A stretch of DNA of 64,000 nt, taken from contig NC_089736.1 of NCBI RefSeq assembly GCF_035083965.1, positions 5,831,501 through 5,895,500 on the forward strand, in the 5' to 3' direction. This stretch comes from Branchiostoma lanceolatum. Its lineage: Eukaryota; Chordata; Leptocardii; Amphioxiformes; Branchiostomatidae. Each line of letters begins with the position of its first letter. Position 1 is the first letter of the stretch. The translations under genes and the position numbers were made by a program. The notes below the pieces were generated by a model. The model saw only the letters and a program-made list of their open reading frames with translations. It did not search any database and had not been told where the DNA came from. Of this stretch, positions 25,618-38,002 are shown piece after piece.

Positions 25618-28600
25618 TTATCTTCTACGTCTGGATTCATATTCATCCCTATCACCCTCCCTCCTGTCATACTCCTCCCTGTCTACTTCTCTCCTTCTGT
25701 CACTCCTCCCTCGGTCCCTTTCGCTGTATTTATCGGAGTACTGCTCCTCATACTTCCGCTTGTTGCGTCTGGGTTCGGGCGACTTGGAGCTCCGTGAGCG
25801 CCGATTTTCCTTGTCCTCTCCTCTGTCTCTGTTGTTCCTCCCTCTTTCCTCATCATTTCTGCCTCTCTCCTCGTTTCTCCCCCTCCCCCTATCGTATGTT
25901 TCCATCATTTCTTCCTCTTCTCTAGCTTTCCTCGTTCGTCCTTCCTCTCTCCCCCTCTCTCTATCATAGGAGTCATAATACTCCTCCCTTTCCTCTACTC
26001 TTCTCCCCCTTCCCTCCTGAGGATACTCATTCCTCTCTTCATCACTTCTCCTCCCCCCTCTTTCCTCGTATCTCTCCCTCCGGCTTTCTTCCATTCTTCT
26101 CTCTTCCCCCCTCCCCCAGTCCCTGTTGTCCTCCTGGTCACGTTCCTCTCTTCTCTCCCTCCCACCTCTGCTTGTGTCTCGTTCAATTCTTTCCTCCCTG
26201 CCCCTTTCCCTACTTCTGTCGCTCCACTCTCTCTCCCTCCCTCGATCATAGTCTCTGTTCCTGTTAGCGTCACGCCCCTGGTCGCCCTCCCATTCCTCCG
26301 CCCTCCCTCTCCGCTGCTCTCTCCTTCTGTCTTCCCTCTCTCCGTCCTCTCTCCAGGCTCTCTGGTCCTCCTCACGGTACTTCACCACTTCCCTCCCTCT
26401 GTGATCTCTAGCTTCGTATCTCTCTTCCTCCCTCTCGTCGGGCGCGTCGTAATCGTAATACGGCTGGTCTCGTCGTCTTACAAACTCGCGTTCGGGATAC
26501 TGTTCCCTCCCTCTGTAGTCACGTTCTTCCTCTCTCGCCCTTTCGCTACGATCATAGCGATCGTTTCTCTGCGGGCTTTCTCTTCTTTGCATAGCCTTGG
26601 GAGATTCTCTGTCCCTAGCGGTATCAGGACTTGGGGTATCTTGTCTTTTCTTCTTCTTGTTCTTGTCTTCCTTTGCTGCCTCCCTTTTATCTTTGCCTCT
26701 CTTTTTCTTCTTCTTCTTGTCGTCTTCTGAATCAGAATCAGAAGAACTCCCTGGTGAAGTCACGAAGTACAAATTAATACCTCTTTTGCCACATTTTCAT
26801 CATACAGTACACAAAGAAGATATGTTCAAACAAACTATAGGGGACTGATAAAACACAAACTTTTCATGAACAGTTTCTAACAGAAGAGGAAGACATAAAA
26901 ACAAAAACGTTGGTTTGAAACATCAGGAATAACACAATATCATTATTAACATCAAGTTGAAAGGTTACAAGGTAGAAATCAGGGGTTAAAGGACAGATCA
27001 GAGGCTACACGATACAGGTCAGAGGCTACAGGATAGAGGGCATATGCTAAAAGAAGAAAGGGGAGAGACAACAGAATAGAGGTCAGAGACAACAGGATAG
27101 AGGTCAGAGACTATAGGGAAGAGGTCAGAGGCTACAGGGAAGAGGTCAGAGACTACAGGGAAGAGGTCAGAGACTACAGGAACGAGGTCAGAGACTACAG
27201 GGAAGAGGTCAGAGACTACAGGGAAGAGGTCAGAGACTACAGGGAAGAGGTCAGAGGCTACAGGGTAGAGGTTAAAGGTTAGGACTGACCTGAGTCACTG
27301 CTGCTGCTCCCACTGCTGCTGTCGGAGGAGCTGTCGGAGTCGCTATCGCTGTCACTGTCGGAGCTGGAGGAGTCGGAGGACTCCACCTCCTGTGTCTGCT
27401 GCATGATCAGTTTGGGCGCATTCTTCAGGTGTTCACGCAGCTCGTCACTGGGGAAAGATCGAATCAGATTGCTGTAAATTCATTCATTTTTGCAGTAGGA
27501 GGGGAAAGAAGGTTCTAGCAGTGTTTTAAGTTTGTGGTATAAACAATTCTGTAGTACAGTAGTCATACATTGGAAATGCATTATTGCTGTGGAGAGGTCA
27601 CTGCAAAAATACAGCTACTGCAAACATTTCAAGATTTACAGTAATTTTCATTGACTTCACAGACAAGTGTGACTTAAAGGCAACTAAAGTGAAACATCTA
27701 AGAACCTACATTAGAATCCAACCATTCAACATATACCGCAAACTTCTAAAAAGCTCCATATCACGAAAATACTGTTATAGCCACACCAGCCGAAATCAGA
27801 GTATTAAGAAGACATGAAGTCTGTAGTATTCATTGATTTGTTAGTAACTTACGTGAGGCCTCCGAGACCAATAGACGTGAAGAAGTTGATGGAGAACCGT
27901 GTGTTACGTGGGTTGTCTCGCGGGAACAGTCCTTCAAAGTATGCGGTATAGAACCTGTGGGGGAGGTAAAGACGGGCACTTAAAACACAAATGTAGCAAA
28001 AAGAAATATGTCACATAACATGCCAGTCTTAGCGTAATGATCAGACTGTAAGGTTTGATCCACTCACACTAGAATGGAACCCCACTTTTTTTTATGAGTG
28101 GGGTGGGTTTTCTAATATGCTTGATGTGTGACGATTTCTGGTCCCGCTGTTATAGCAACACTTCCGATAGCAGACACAGCAGCCGAATCATCACTGTACA
28201 CCAGGTTCAATTTTTTTCACGCAGTTATCAAAATGATGAGGACTCAACTTGATATGATAATAATAAAGAAAACCAGAAGGCTTGCATTACATTCATAGTG
28301 GTCAATTTTGGCGAGTCCCTAGAGCGACAGGTTTGACTGTATTTTGGTCATCATTGGTGTCAGAAGTACTAGTTAGAAAGTGTGTCTTACTGGTCCTTGA
28401 AGCGAGCGTTGAGTTTCTGCAGACCCATGTACTCAGACAGCTCCTGGAACAGGATCTTGATGAAGATACGACTTGAAGACGTGGTCTCCTCCTCATTAAG
28501 GTGGATGCACTCCAGCACCTACAGTAGGGGAAAACATGGCAATCAGTTCAGCCCAGTACCCATAGCGTTTTGCTACCCTTCTAGTCCCACTCATAAAAAT

Positions 28601-31600
28601 AGCAGTACTGAGGATGCATGGCGACACGATGTGTATATTAGGAATTATAGGAACACACACAGTAACATAGATAAGTAAAAAACAAAGGAGAATAATACTT
28701 AATACTTAAACATCTTCAATGCTTCAAAACTGCTCACAGCTACAACATATGACGAAATATTTATAGCTTGTAATCTGTCCTTAGCAACTGACGCAATCTA
28801 TCTCAGATCAGGTTACTAGTATATTGTACGCAGTGCAGCAGCGCCTCCAAGCAACCCACATCAGAATTACTGCATAAGTTTACTTTCCCAGGGGAAAACA
28901 CGCAGTGCACCAGCACCACCTAGCAATCCACATAGGAACTGCAGATTGTAATCTATCCAGACACTCACAGTCCAGGGGATGGCGTCAGTGTAGAGAAGGT
29001 GGCCGAAGAACTTGGCGACGTTTCGGAGCTTGTTGGTCTCCAGGCGGTGGCAGGTCGTATACTGCTCCATGAATATCTTTTCGTACTCCGCAACAAACTC
29101 TTTCTTCAGCTGACAGAAACGCTGCAAGTAAACAAAATAATTTATACATGAATTTAAAAAATATCTCAGGTGTTGGTGCAAGCTATCTTCATATCAAATG
29201 CGAGGATCATTTGGCTTATACAAGCTTTTTGAAATAGAGGTGTCATAATGTTTTAAAAATTGAAATAAGAGAATAAATTCTGTTACCTACCTGTCCGAGA
29301 AGGCCAAAGAACTTCTCATATGAGCGCTGCTGGGAACAACAGTCCACGATCATGTGGCAAAACTCGTACTGAAATCAAAAGACACATGTTAGTAAATCTG
29401 CTGTTCTGATGGTACTGATATGTTGTTGTATACAGTTATACCTTCACAAGCAAAAGAGATCTATGTCTACCACAGATGTTCTCTCTTTCTACTTTAAAAA
29501 AAAAGTCTGGTGAGTAAAAAGTTCTTAAGTATTGTCAGCTGTTGAGTCTAAGCTTAGCAGGCCGCTTTTGTATAACCTATTCTTAACAGTAAACCGTACC
29601 TCTTGTCCAGGTTTGATGTCCATTTTCATCATCTTATGAGCACATTCCTCAAAGTCCAAGCTGTGCACAAGAACAGAAATATGTATCAGAGAAAGCTATT
29701 TCAAGCATCATCAATTAAAATAAGCGACAAACAGTCACACTGCTTTTTTTCAGTTTCAATGAATACATCTCTTATACAATCTAACATATTAAATATTGAT
29801 GTCCAAGATTAATGTGGATATAACTTATAGAGAAGATATAGTTTTAGCAAAACAGCTACCAAGAAATTTTAGCAAATGATAGCAAAAAATTATTACTACA
29901 GGACCAGTAGTCAGCATATACATACATTTTTGAAGCACTGATATTGATCATAACAGAGATGGTAAGAAAACAAACAAACAAACAAACAAACAAACAAACC
30001 TTGACTGGACAGTCAGGTAGATGGTTCTGCGGAGTGCCACAAGGTTGGTCTCTGTCATGTCTTCAATATGCATCTTTGTCTCTGAAGATGGAGTTTCATA
30101 AGTCTTAGACCTCCAAACAAGGTTACATAATGTACTAAGAGTTCTGCAAATGTGGTCAATCAAACATAATAAGAAAGCAATTTTATGAATCCTTTAGGTT
30201 ATATGAAAACATTTTTCACAGATACAACAAAACTAATCTGTTAAATATGATGCAGGTTTGATTGACAGTTTTGATTGACAGGTCCTTACCTTCAGCCTCC
30301 TCATCATCGGAGTCATCCTCATCCTCATCACTGTCACTCCCCTCCTCACCACTACTGGAGCCTGACTCATCTGACTCATCCAGGATTTCTGTTGAACAGG
30401 ACACAACATATCGTTACTGTACTACTACTGTACTACTCTTGTACAACTACTGTACTACTGGAGCCTGACTCATCCAGGATATCTGTTTAACAGGACAAAC
30501 ATCACTACTGTACTACTACTGTACTACTTCTGTATTACTTTTGTACTACTGGAGTCTGACTCTTCCAGGATTTCTGGTACATAGATTTTTTTTAAATACT
30601 GTAACACCACCGGTACCGTACTGTCAATGCTACTGTTATCTAATTCATTAAAAAAAATGCTTCATCCAGAGAAATAAAGGTATACCATTCTACCAAACTA
30701 CAGACAAACATATGGTACTAATCTCTATCTGCTATCAAATTTTCAGACTGATAATACAAAACTGGCTAAGCTAAAAGTTACCATAACAGAAGACATACCT
30801 TTCTTGATGAGTTTGTACTTGTCTTCATTCTCAAGGAACTCTGGATCTATCTTGAAGACATCTGATATTCAAGAGAGAAAAATACAAGTTTGAGTACTGT
30901 AATAAAACATTTCAGAAAACAGCATCACAAAAACATGAACACAATGAAAGCAAATCTTTGGGGAATGCCCTTAGTAGATTTCATAGCTCAAAAATAGTTG
31001 GCCAAATCTAAATTCTAAGCCGTGACCCCGGACATGACAACATCCTAGTGGCTAGAAGCCGTATGAACAGGAACTATTGTAATTCTTGTTTCTTTCCTGT
31101 AACTTATCATCACTGTGAAAAAACCTGTTGTTAATATTTTTGATTCCTTCACAAATCCATTCTGTAAACCACTTGCAATTCTAATGAAATAGAATAAATA
31201 AATAAACAAATAAATGAATACAACAAGCCTTACTTAGAATATCTTCAGTCTTGAGCTCATCATCCAGTGAGATGAGATGTGTAATTTGATCCTCCTCATC
31301 CACCATGTCCAGCCCCTCTGCGATGGACGGGAAGTTCTGGAAGTTGTCTTTCCGCACAGCGAACATGACCTCTATCATGTACTGTACGCGCTTGTCGATC
31401 TGTGCTTCGTGTAGGATGCTACGAAGTCGCTCAAAGATCGCTGGAAACAAGGCAAGCAAATTATATTCAATATCATTACAGAAAATGTTACTGAGATGAC
31501 TGTAGTGAGTTTGTTGATCTGCGATTCGTGTAGGATGCTACGAAGTCGCTCAAAGATTGCTGGAAACGAGTAGTCAAGCAAAATCAGATACAGATATTCG

Positions 31601-34600
31601 AGCATGATGACCATGTAAACTACGGTAAATGCATCTAAGTTTGCCATGCTTTCATGTTGTGGTTTCCTTAGTTACCTTTTCACTGCAAACATAAAACCGC
31701 CACAAAAATACTTGTTTTGTGTTCTACCCGCCTCCCACAGTGTTTCAACCACGAACTCAGAACGACCGCAAACACCCCATTTTCTCCCTAACACGAAATT
31801 AGACCAACGCAATACTGGTAAGGGCATTTGTGTAGGTCTTACCGTGGATGCCTCTTGGTGAAACTTCGGTGAGTTTCAGTCCAGAGTCCTTGAGGAAGCC
31901 CACGGCCACTTCCACACTGTCGTCTGTAGGGTTCTCCAGCAGTAGGGTCAGGATCTCTAGGGCCAACAACTCATGGGCCTGGGGATGGCAGAAATATGGG
32001 TTAAAACAATCATTTATGATACTACAGCATTAATGAAAACTATCAAGCAGGTTTCTTTCAGCTACATGTATGGAGGAATTGTTTTTGGTTTGTGTCAGCA
32101 GTCATTTCCATATGCTATATAGGCATGGCTCATCGAAGAATGACAGGAAGTGATAGGCAAAAGGTCAGAGTTGAAGGAGTGACAGGAAGTAAAGAAAGTT
32201 CAGAGTTGGTAGAATTAGTCATATTTCAACCTGGGTTGACAGACATACCAGGTCATGGGGTCAATGGAAGAGGCTACTAGTTCACTAGGCACAACCCGAT
32301 ATAATGGCAAAGATCTCTATCTCCTAAATAGCAGGATTATGACAGGTGGTACTTACCACTTGCTGGTTGACCAGGTGAGCTATAAACTTTGTTGCAGTCA
32401 AACAGATATTCTGTAAAAATAAGAAATAAGATATGCCATGAGTTATAAAAAAAAACACATTCAAGCACCACAGAAAATTTGACTTCACAATCCAACCTGC
32501 CCAAGAGGACCACTCAGGGGATGAAATCTGGCTTGTGAACAGGTGGTCACTATAGTATAGACAGGATTCTTAGTGCTTACCGTCTTATTCATGTATTACT
32601 CCAAAAGGAATCCCTACCCAAAAAATAAACGGCTGCATGATTGCGTGCTTATAGCAGTGAGAAATTCCCTTTTAGCTAGCTCCACTGATCTTTAGCATCA
32701 AACTGATGAAATCTTGTTTGTAACTGAAGAAATTAGCAGGCAAAGTTCAGCAGCCGCGCGCGAGGTCGGACGTGCACAGTCCTGGGTGGTGAGCAAGGCA
32801 GGCATATTCTTGCAGCTGGAAAGTGCCTTATGTCGGGTATAGCTGAAGGCATTTTGTAACTGACATAAACAGAGATTGTATGTAGTGAAGTTGTTGGCAA
32901 TTCTTTTTACATGATTTAGGGTAAATGTTCTCAACACAGAATGAATGAACTTCCTGTAGCTTCATTACGAACGCGCCTATGTAAAACGTGTATTATAACA
33001 AAGAAGTCTATGGGGAGAAAAAACTAATGGATGAGACCTTAATGCAAATATTTTGGAGTATCCCTCACCTTGTCGTTCCTCTTGTAGCCCCGTTTGAACT
33101 GCATGGAGAGTCTGCGAAGGATGAGCTCGCCGTTCTGAGGGAACTTGGTGTTGATGATGGCGACCAGGGCGGCGTACACGTGCGAGAAGGTCGGGGACGC
33201 CGCCTGCGCCTGGATTATGGAACGTGCCAACAGGCCTCTGTGGAAAAGAAGGGACAGAAGTTTTGTTTGTTTCTTTTATTTTTTACTTATTTCGATAACC
33301 TTTGGCCTTGAATCTTCCAGGGTTCATAATACTATAAGAATAACATACAGATTACAGGATTAAAAGAAATATAGATAATCATAACATAAGATATACAGGT
33401 AAAAAAAATGTCAACTTTACTTGCGGACAAATGGTGGATTGCCTTTTTTAAGTTACCATGGACCGCACAGTGATCTAATGTAGGATGTCAGGGTGTTCCA
33501 TATATCAATGGCAAGGTTGAGGAAGGTTCGCTTTTTGGTGGTGTTTCAGGAACCCCAACCCATCACCGGGTGCATGCATATCGGACAGCTGCATCGGGAT
33601 TTGAACCGCAAACTTGTGATCCTGAAGCAAGCTCCCTTTACCACTATGCCCTACTTCAATCCCGGCTATACTGACCTCCCTCTGACGATGTTCTCCTGAA
33701 ACAGCTCCATGACGATGTTCTTCAGGTTGGAGACGTTAGCCTTGTTGATCAGACCGTTGATACTCTTTTTCAGAGCCTCCCAACTCATCCTCTGGTACTC
33801 TGCACTGTAAACAAAAACAACAACAACCACTATTGTCAACAACAATTCAAACATTACACTGTAAGCAACACATAAGAAAAAACCATAGGTACATATCTGA
33901 ATAGCATTTCAGTCGATAGATCTACAGAGCAAATACTCACAACAGAAACTCAGAAAACGGAGGTATACAATGACTGCATAGCTTATAGGAATCTATTAAA
34001 ATAAAAGAAGCTTCAAATCATTCTATAGAATTTTACTTTGCTTATACTAAGTTTTATAGGCATAACTTGATAAGTTACAATAAGGTAGGTTTAAATTTCA
34101 GCCAATTTTATTTTTAGATTGTCAGGGTTTTCCTTGAGGCAACACAATAAAGTATGAAGCTCCTGAAGAGTCCAGTGTGCCTAATGAAACAAAGATACGT
34201 ACCTGCTCTTGTCTGTGATGGCCTCCTGCATCATTCGCAGCTTGGCTGGCGGAATGTACGCTCCTCCGGTTCTCGTGGCGATCGTTGCTTCTGCCTTACG
34301 GACTCTCTTTGCAGGAGGTTCCTCCGCTGATGCCGCGTTACCATCCGCAGTTTGAGGTGGATCGTCGCCACGAGATCTCCGTTCATCGCTGTGAGTTAAG
34401 AAGTAAACACTGAGCTCTCATATAGTACACCAGTACAATACTGGCTTAGTCTGTATCTGTATGATCTGTATAACTGGTATAACCACAGGCACAAGGCGTG
34501 GCAGCAGCTGGTTATATTACACTGAATAACCACCTAGTCTTTGCGTATGATGGGGCGGGCATCTGACTGCAAGTATTCTTTAAAGGTATCTACTCTAGTG

Positions 34601-37252
34601 AGGATGCTCCCACAGTAAGTTCCATTCTATGATCTGGCAAAATACACATTTTTTCCACATCAATCCTAGTTTAATAAGGTGCACTGCATGACTATTTCTT
34701 GTTCTTTTCGGAGCTGGTATAAAGTACTTACTTGTTGGTGCCTTTACCAGTTTATTAGTTTGTAATTTGTTTATGTATCTGTTTCATATGCCATCTTGAT
34801 TGCAAATATTCTGTGACCTTCACAGATTAGATAGAAATATGTCATTTCTGTAATATGTTTCTCATGATAGGAAATATTGATATTGTATATTTGTATATTG
34901 CATATTTCTAAAAACTTGAAGATTCAAGATTTCCAACCTGTTGGCATTTCTGCCATCTCTGTCAGAGGTGCGAGTTCTTTCTCTGTCGGAATTACGGTCT
35001 CTGTCGGCGCTACGATCACGCTCTCTCCCGTAGTTACGATCCCTCTCTCTGTCCGAGTAGCGATCTCTTCCCCGTTCTGCTTCCCGGTCACCGCGCCGGT
35101 TCCCGTATCGGTCACGCTGGTTGGGAGACCTTCTGTAACGCCTGTCGTCATGTCTGGAATTAACAATGTTCGGGAGTTACTATTATAACTTCTATAGTTA
35201 CCGTCCATCTAAAATTTGTCTTCAATTTATTTGCATATCAATTCATAGCTTTTGCTTAAAACCTGGTGAACTAGAAATCCTGTCCAGTCACTGATGAAAG
35301 ACATTAGACAAGAGGGCATTAGTTTCAGGCATTAAACCCTTGCACGCAAAAGAACCCAACACACTTATCAACAAAAATGTGAGCCATAGCAAAGCTGCAT
35401 TGCACTACTAACTTTTTATGCTTCACCTCAATTGAGGATGACAAGAAAGAAGAAGACTGATTTTTTTTACAGACAATGGTCGCCACGTAACAACACCCAA
35501 AGGTCACTTCAAGGTGTGACGCAAAGGCCACAGGTTATGTACAAATGTATATACATGTATATATCTGTTATAATGATAAGAAATGTTCTGAAAAATCATC
35601 TTCCAGTTATAAGATTCATACCTAGGTGGTCTTTCCCAGTCTCTCTCTCTGTCCCTATCCCTCCTTCTGTCATTCTCATATCCACCCCTCCCCCTCCCCC
35701 TGGCTACAGGAGACCTGTCCCTACGGGCGGGGGACCTCTGTCTCCGGGCGGGCGATCGAGAACGAGACTTTCTCCTGTCCCGTGATTCTGGCGACGGCGA
35801 CCGTTGTCGTCGAGGTGGCGACTCGCTGGGTGACCGCTGACGTGATGGCGACGAGTCTTCCTGTCTTTGAGGTGATTCGCTTGACGCTCGTCTTTGTCGG
35901 TGGCGAGAATCGTTGGGGGATCGATCACGTGAGCGCTTCGGGGGTGATCCGGATAGGGAGCGCTGCCGTCTAGGGGGTGAATCGCTTGACGATCGTTGTC
36001 GTCTTGGAGGAGATTCGCTCGGAGAATGTTGGCGTCTCCATGGTGATGCCTCCTCCTGGTCTGCATTTCCTTCATCATCATCATCATCACTCCTTCTCTG
36101 CTGCTAAAATGTGAATACCAGAAACATATTACCTTGATACCTTGATACTATTAGGATTAATAAGGTATTAAAAACCTCATTCCCAAAAAGATATCTTAAA
36201 TCAAAATAGATTTTTGTAGAAGGCTACTGTACGCCATCCAAAGCCTTACCTTGTGTACAACAACGGAACTACGGATACGAGTCCCGCGCTCGGAGCCAGA
36301 GTCGCTGCTCCCCGAACTGTCGCTACCACTCTCGCTTCCGCTGTCACTGTCGCTATCACTGCTGCTCTTGCTGTCTTTGTCGCTGTGGAAGAAACAATTG
36401 GACATCACAAAGTAACCAACCATTATCATTGCTGAAGTGTTCTTGACTGAATGGATTGTTCCACTGTATTAATGGATTGCCTGTAAAACATGACGGACGC
36501 TCCATTGTGACTTTTCAGCAATCTGGCAAGCGACTTTGCAATACAAACAACTTGTCTATAACGCTTGGCAATGAATTTGGGGTGACAAATAACATGCTAT
36601 GTAGAATTAAAGCGACTAAATACGACTTAAGAATGAATATTTACCAACAATGTTGAAAGCTGAATTAGAGCAGACTACGATCAACGGTGAATTGAAATAG
36701 CTCATGGAAAACTGCATGCAGCCGACTCATCTATGATCAGTTTCTGTTCGACTGTGTGTACTAATAGTTTAGAATCTGAAAATAATTTGTCTCGTCTTCC
36801 CTTTCATGCCCACAAATCGGTGATGATTATTCTTGCATGGTCATTTCAAATTGTCTTCGGGCAAAACTTTGCGACCGTTTTCTTCTTTTCTTTTCTTTGT
36901 TCACCAACATGATTTTGAGACATCCGCGAAAGAAAGTACGTGGACTTCTTCTGACACAAGATGTCTATATTTAGCATACCTTATTTAAGCAATCGACACA
37001 TAAATCCCTAGATCCTTTCATTTTTCTCTTATTTGGTAAGCCTTTTTAAAAAGATTTTCAAGTAGATGTACATGTGAAGCTTACAAAATATCGTCAGTTT
37101 CGTTTCGCATGCATGCCACCAACAAAATCTTGTGCGCCCCCCTCCCACTTCTAATCGATACAAAAATTCAATAAATCGTGAGTTTGCGGGACTTTTAACG
37201 GCCAGAAATTAGCCACAAGTCTACACGTATATTATTCATACCTGTCAGACAT
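25618..37252 (-). CDS. CWC22: Pre-mRNA-splicing factor CWC22, 20 coding exons, complete
   Basis: CWC22 is a spliceosomal protein that binds eIF4A3 and guides exon-junction-complex assembly in the nucleus. Exons: 37252-37242, 36382-36250, 36103-35622, 35153-34938, 34388-34203, 33804-33676, 33237-33069, 32410-32357, 31978-31843, 31440-31234, 30861-30799, 30388-30290, 30081-30000, 29660-29600, 29368-29291, 29121-28969, 28518-28391, 27954-27853, 27447-27290, 26750-25618. All junctions are GT-AG and the frame stays open for 1259 residues (human about 908). Order: Ser/Arg-rich N-terminus; [20 protein letters not shown]4G domain about 345-530 ([32 protein letters not shown]); acidic linker; MA3 domain about 630-760 ([12 protein letters not shown]) with conserved C-flank to 830 ([28 protein letters not shown]); poly-Ser; a 377-residue Arg/Glu/Asp-rich tail in one last exon. 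It is head-to-head with CDC6. The N-terminal and C-terminal repeats are longer than in human. Confidence 0.93.
26990..27275. repeat. 21-bp minisatellite in last CWC22 intron
   Basis: The unit GAGGTCAGAGACTACAGGGAA repeats about a dozen times, diverged at the left (GGCTACAGGATA variants) and nearly perfect at 27110-27260. It lies 15-20 bp from the donor of exon 19 (27290), so repeat-length change would alter intron length next to a splice site. Confidence 0.92.
29971..29999. repeat. (CAAA)n microsatellite that supplies a splice donor
   Basis: On the minus strand this is (GTTT)n and directly abuts CWC22 exon 13 (ends at 30000). The donor is therefore AAG|GTTTGTTTG, made of the repeat itself. 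Confidence 0.85.
30453..30578 (-). repeat. Two partial echoes of CWC22 exon 12
   Basis: The 5' part of exon 12 with its acceptor (plus strand GGAGCCTGACTCATCCAGGA, then TCTGTTGAACAG) is repeated in the intron just upstream at about 30453-30495 and again, weaker, at 30540-30578. Spacings from the real exon start (30388) are about 94 and 91 bp. The gaps are filled with (TACTACTG)n-like simple sequence. The first echo keeps a usable AG. Confidence 0.8.
31509..31580 (-). repeat. Partial echo of CWC22 exon 10
   Basis: About 51 nt of exon 10 start (encoding [16 protein letters not shown]) plus its acceptor and some 20 nt of intron are repeated 119 bp upstream of the real exon start (31440). The copy keeps TTTCCAG and the reading frame but has Q-I-N in place of Q-I-D-K-R and no donor at the matching position. 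Confidence 0.85.
33556..33660 (-). mobile_element. tRNA-derived SINE fragment
   Basis: Read on the minus strand it has a box A-like GGGCATAGTGG and a box B GGTTCAAATCCC spaced as in a tRNA promoter. It lies in the intron upstream of CWC22 exon 7. Confidence 0.65.
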
Positions 37253-37662
37253 ATTGCTTCTGAGTTTTCGGGCAAAATTGCCGTCTAAATGCAAGGTAAA
37301 ATTTTCTTGTTCGTCTTCGCTGCACGTACGAGAATCGCAGGAAGATGGCGTCTCGTGACGTCACGGCGCTAAACAACTTACACTAAATCTCGCGAGAACA
37401 TTCGAGAAGGATGTTTTAAATACCAACAGCGCGAGAACGAAACTAGCCAATCAGAAGGCAGATATGTAAATGTTATTGAAGAAACTGACCAATCACAGTG
37501 GGAATTTCCGAAAGTTGGCGCGCTTTTTGCAGGTATTTCCCGCTCTCAGCTGTAGCCAACACACAAGCTAAATTTTGGCGGTACGAGGCGGTGTATGATC
37601 GATTTTGTGAGCAAAATCGACGGATTTACGCATTAGAGAAGACCTCAAACAGTGCTGATCAG
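37253..37662. promoter_or_regulatory. Bidirectional promoter CWC22 / CDC6 and CDC6 non-coding exon 1
   Basis: The start codons are 750 bp apart. Elements read directly: YY1-like AAGATGGCG at about 37343; full CRE TGACGTCA at 37356-37363; TCTCGCGAGA palindrome at 37388-37397, a motif known from bidirectional CpG promoters and bound by BANP; CCAAT at 37447-37451 and 37489-37493; E2F-type TTGGCGCGC at 37515-37523 and TTTTGGCGG at 37573-37581. A GTAAGT donor after 37662 marks the end of a non-coding CDC6 first exon. Known biology: vertebrate CDC6 is an E2F target. No TATA box is seen. Assignment of single elements to one gene is inference. Confidence 0.75.
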
Positions 37663-38002
37663 GTAAGTTGAAGTGTCTGGTGTCCATGGAAGTTGATTTT
37701 TAAGAAAATAGACGTCTAATTTGAGTGTACGAGGAGCAATATTGTGCGAGTATCTTGTAAGATTTTTCAGGGCTAAGATAATTTTCTATTTGCATGTTCT
37801 TGAGCAAATATTATATTTTCTCATCGCTGAACTAGCTTTACCAGATAATTTTCTTAAAATTTTCTGTGAAAATCTTGTTGTTTTTCCATTTTGCGTCAGC
37901 TATGCAAAAATCGGTGCTTGCATTTACAAATTATGTTGTTTTAGTCCTATGTGTGAAAATGGCGCCAAGCCGGGTTGTGAAAAAAAAAATTTTCTTCACA
38001 GG

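Noticed and set aside
25995-26730. Long open frames on other frames and the opposite strand of the CWC22 last exon
   Set aside because: They are shadows of a low-complexity Arg/Glu/Asp repeat; only the minus frame continuous with exon 19 has domain and splice support.
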